The notes beneath the pieces are model-generated. The model was not told where the DNA came from. It searched no databases and was given only the letters and a program-made list of their open reading frames with translations. A DNA stretch of 5,748 bases. It comes from Kiritimatiellia bacterium. Its GTDB lineage: Bacteria > Verrucomicrobiota > Kiritimatiellia > RFP12 > UBA1067. Shown here one piece after another: positions 5,281 through 5,748 of the stretch. The stretch's first letter is position 1; every line of letters begins with the position of its first letter. A program made the position numbers and the translations under genes. The stretch covers positions 1 to 5,748 of the forward strand of contig JAFRNO010000179.1 in assembly GCA_017430155.1 (NCBI GenBank), read 5' to 3'.

Positions 5281-5713
5281 CGTCTCCAGACGCGGCCAGG
5301 CCATGATCGAAATGGCAATCGGCATGCTCGTGTTCGTGCTGATCGTGGGCGGAATGCTTTCGCTCGGCTCGATCATTCCCGAGTCGATGCGGCTCCAGAC
5401 GATGGTGCGCCGCATGGCTGGCTACGAAGCGCAGTGCAACACGTCCGGCAGCTCCGACGGCATGCCGCTGCCCAACCTGCAGTACGTGCTGACCGAACCG
5501 GAGATCCAGCCCGTCACCACGACGGGGTTCTTCACCGACGCATCGACCCGCCCCCTCGAGTTCCGCTCCCAGGCGCTCAACTTCGCCATTGACATCGAAC
5601 CCGGCACGGCCGAATGGGTCTGGGGCGGCGAGACCACCTTCCGGGGAATGGAGGAATGCCACATGCCGATCATGAAGATCCCCGAGTTCGCGGTCGAGGG
5701 GGTGGTGCCATGA
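5270..5713 (+). CDS. Minor pilin / TadE-like pseudopilin (147 aa)
   Basis: The leader MRTDVSRRG ends in Gly9 and is followed by Q10-AMIEMAIG, with Glu14 at mature +5: a prepilin-peptidase substrate like the first three pilins of this operon. Residues about 15-35 form the hydrophobic helix. The soluble part (about 110 residues) has two Cys, 56 and 130, which could form a disulfide, and a Pro-rich middle (MPLPNL...TEPEIQPV). No family beyond the pilin-like N-terminus is recognised. The start overlaps the end of the TadG-like gene by 11 bases and has a strong Shine-Dalgarno; the stop overlaps the next start as ATGA. It probably works as a minor subunit of the same pilus. Confidence 0.8.
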   Translation: MRTDVSRRGQAMIEMAIGMLVFVLIVGGMLSLGSIIPESMRLQTMVRRMAGYEAQCNTSGSSDGMPLPNLQYVLTEPEIQPVTTTGFFTDASTRPLEFRSQALNFAIDIEPGTAEWVWGGETTFRGMEECHMPIMKIPEFAVEGVVP

Positions 5714-5748
5714 AGACGCGCCCTGTCATCGTCGCCGCCGCCTTCTTC
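5710..5748 (+). CDS. Start of the next operon gene (partial)
   Basis: The first 13 codons read MKTRPVIVAAAFF and run off the right edge. The basic start followed by a hydrophobic stretch suggests a signal peptide or membrane anchor. The start overlaps the previous stop (ATGA) and has GAGGGGG (5696-5702) 7 bases upstream. There is no G-Q prepilin site in the visible part, so it may be the first non-pilin gene of the operon. A pilus-assembly protein such as a CpaB/RcpC-type periplasmic factor would fit the position, but 13 residues cannot show this. Confidence 0.65.
   Translation, partial: MKTRPVIVAAAFF

Noticed and set aside
4464..5306. A 280-codon open frame in another plus-strand frame within the TadG-like gene
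   Set aside because: It is extremely Arg-rich, has no credible start signal and lies wholly across the TadG-like gene; it is a frame-shifted reading of the same GC-rich codons.
3838..5415. A 525-codon open frame on the minus strand opposite the TadG-like gene
   Set aside because: It is an antisense shadow of GC-rich coding sequence, Arg/Val/Glu-biased, and spans two convincing plus-strand genes that overlap each other by 11 bases.
1..5748. CRISPR array, tRNA, rRNA, insertion sequence or attachment site
   Set aside because: I found no regularly spaced repeats, no tRNA-like cloverleaf, no transposase frame and no terminal inverted repeats. Almost all of the window is accounted for by coding sequence.

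Overview
This is a high-GC bacterial window of tightly packed genes, split by one divergent intergenic region at about 2818-2908. The leftward half carries a large secreted protein, probably glycan-active, followed by the start of a second exported or membrane-anchored protein. The rightward half is a run of small type IV-pilin-like subunits of Flp/Tad type. The style (large exported enzyme-like proteins, pilins with a G|Q-x-M-[VI]-E leader, extended -10 promoters) suggests an uncultured PVC-group bacterium such as Verrucomicrobiota/Kiritimatiellota. That is an impression from sequence style; there is no marker gene here to prove it.

Leftward (minus strand): from its promoter near 2854-2862, transcription runs into an 899-residue protein with a signal peptide. 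It looks like an N-terminal beta-sandwich, a second beta-rich domain, a helical Trp/Asn-rich region and a small C-terminal beta module. Twenty-eight bases after its stop, a second gene with a good Shine-Dalgarno begins. Only its first 29 residues, a hydrophobic N-terminal segment, lie in the window.

Rightward (plus strand): from an extended -10 at 2890-2898, five complete genes and the start of a sixth follow with almost no spacing. They are a 52-aa Flp-like pilin, a 73-aa Flp-like pilin, a 183-aa TadE-like pseudopilin, a 477-aa TadG-like protein, a 147-aa minor pilin and a partial gene starting MKTRPVIV. All five complete proteins have a short basic leader ending in Gly-Gln and then a hydrophobic helix. 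Four of them have Glu at +5 of the predicted mature protein, the hallmark of prepilin-peptidase substrates. Three junctions are ATGA overlaps and one is an 11-base overlap, so the unit is very probably translated in a coupled way.

The likely role of the rightward operon is to supply the major and minor subunits of a Tad-like surface pilus, or a pseudopilus used in secretion. No motor ATPase, platform protein, secretin or prepilin peptidase is visible, so the machinery must lie downstream or elsewhere. The most interesting points are the compact pilin-only cassette, the two tandem Flp-like pilins with near-identical cores, the apparently leaderless first pilin gene, and a TadG-like protein that keeps the G-Q site, lacks Glu+5 and carries a CPYC motif.
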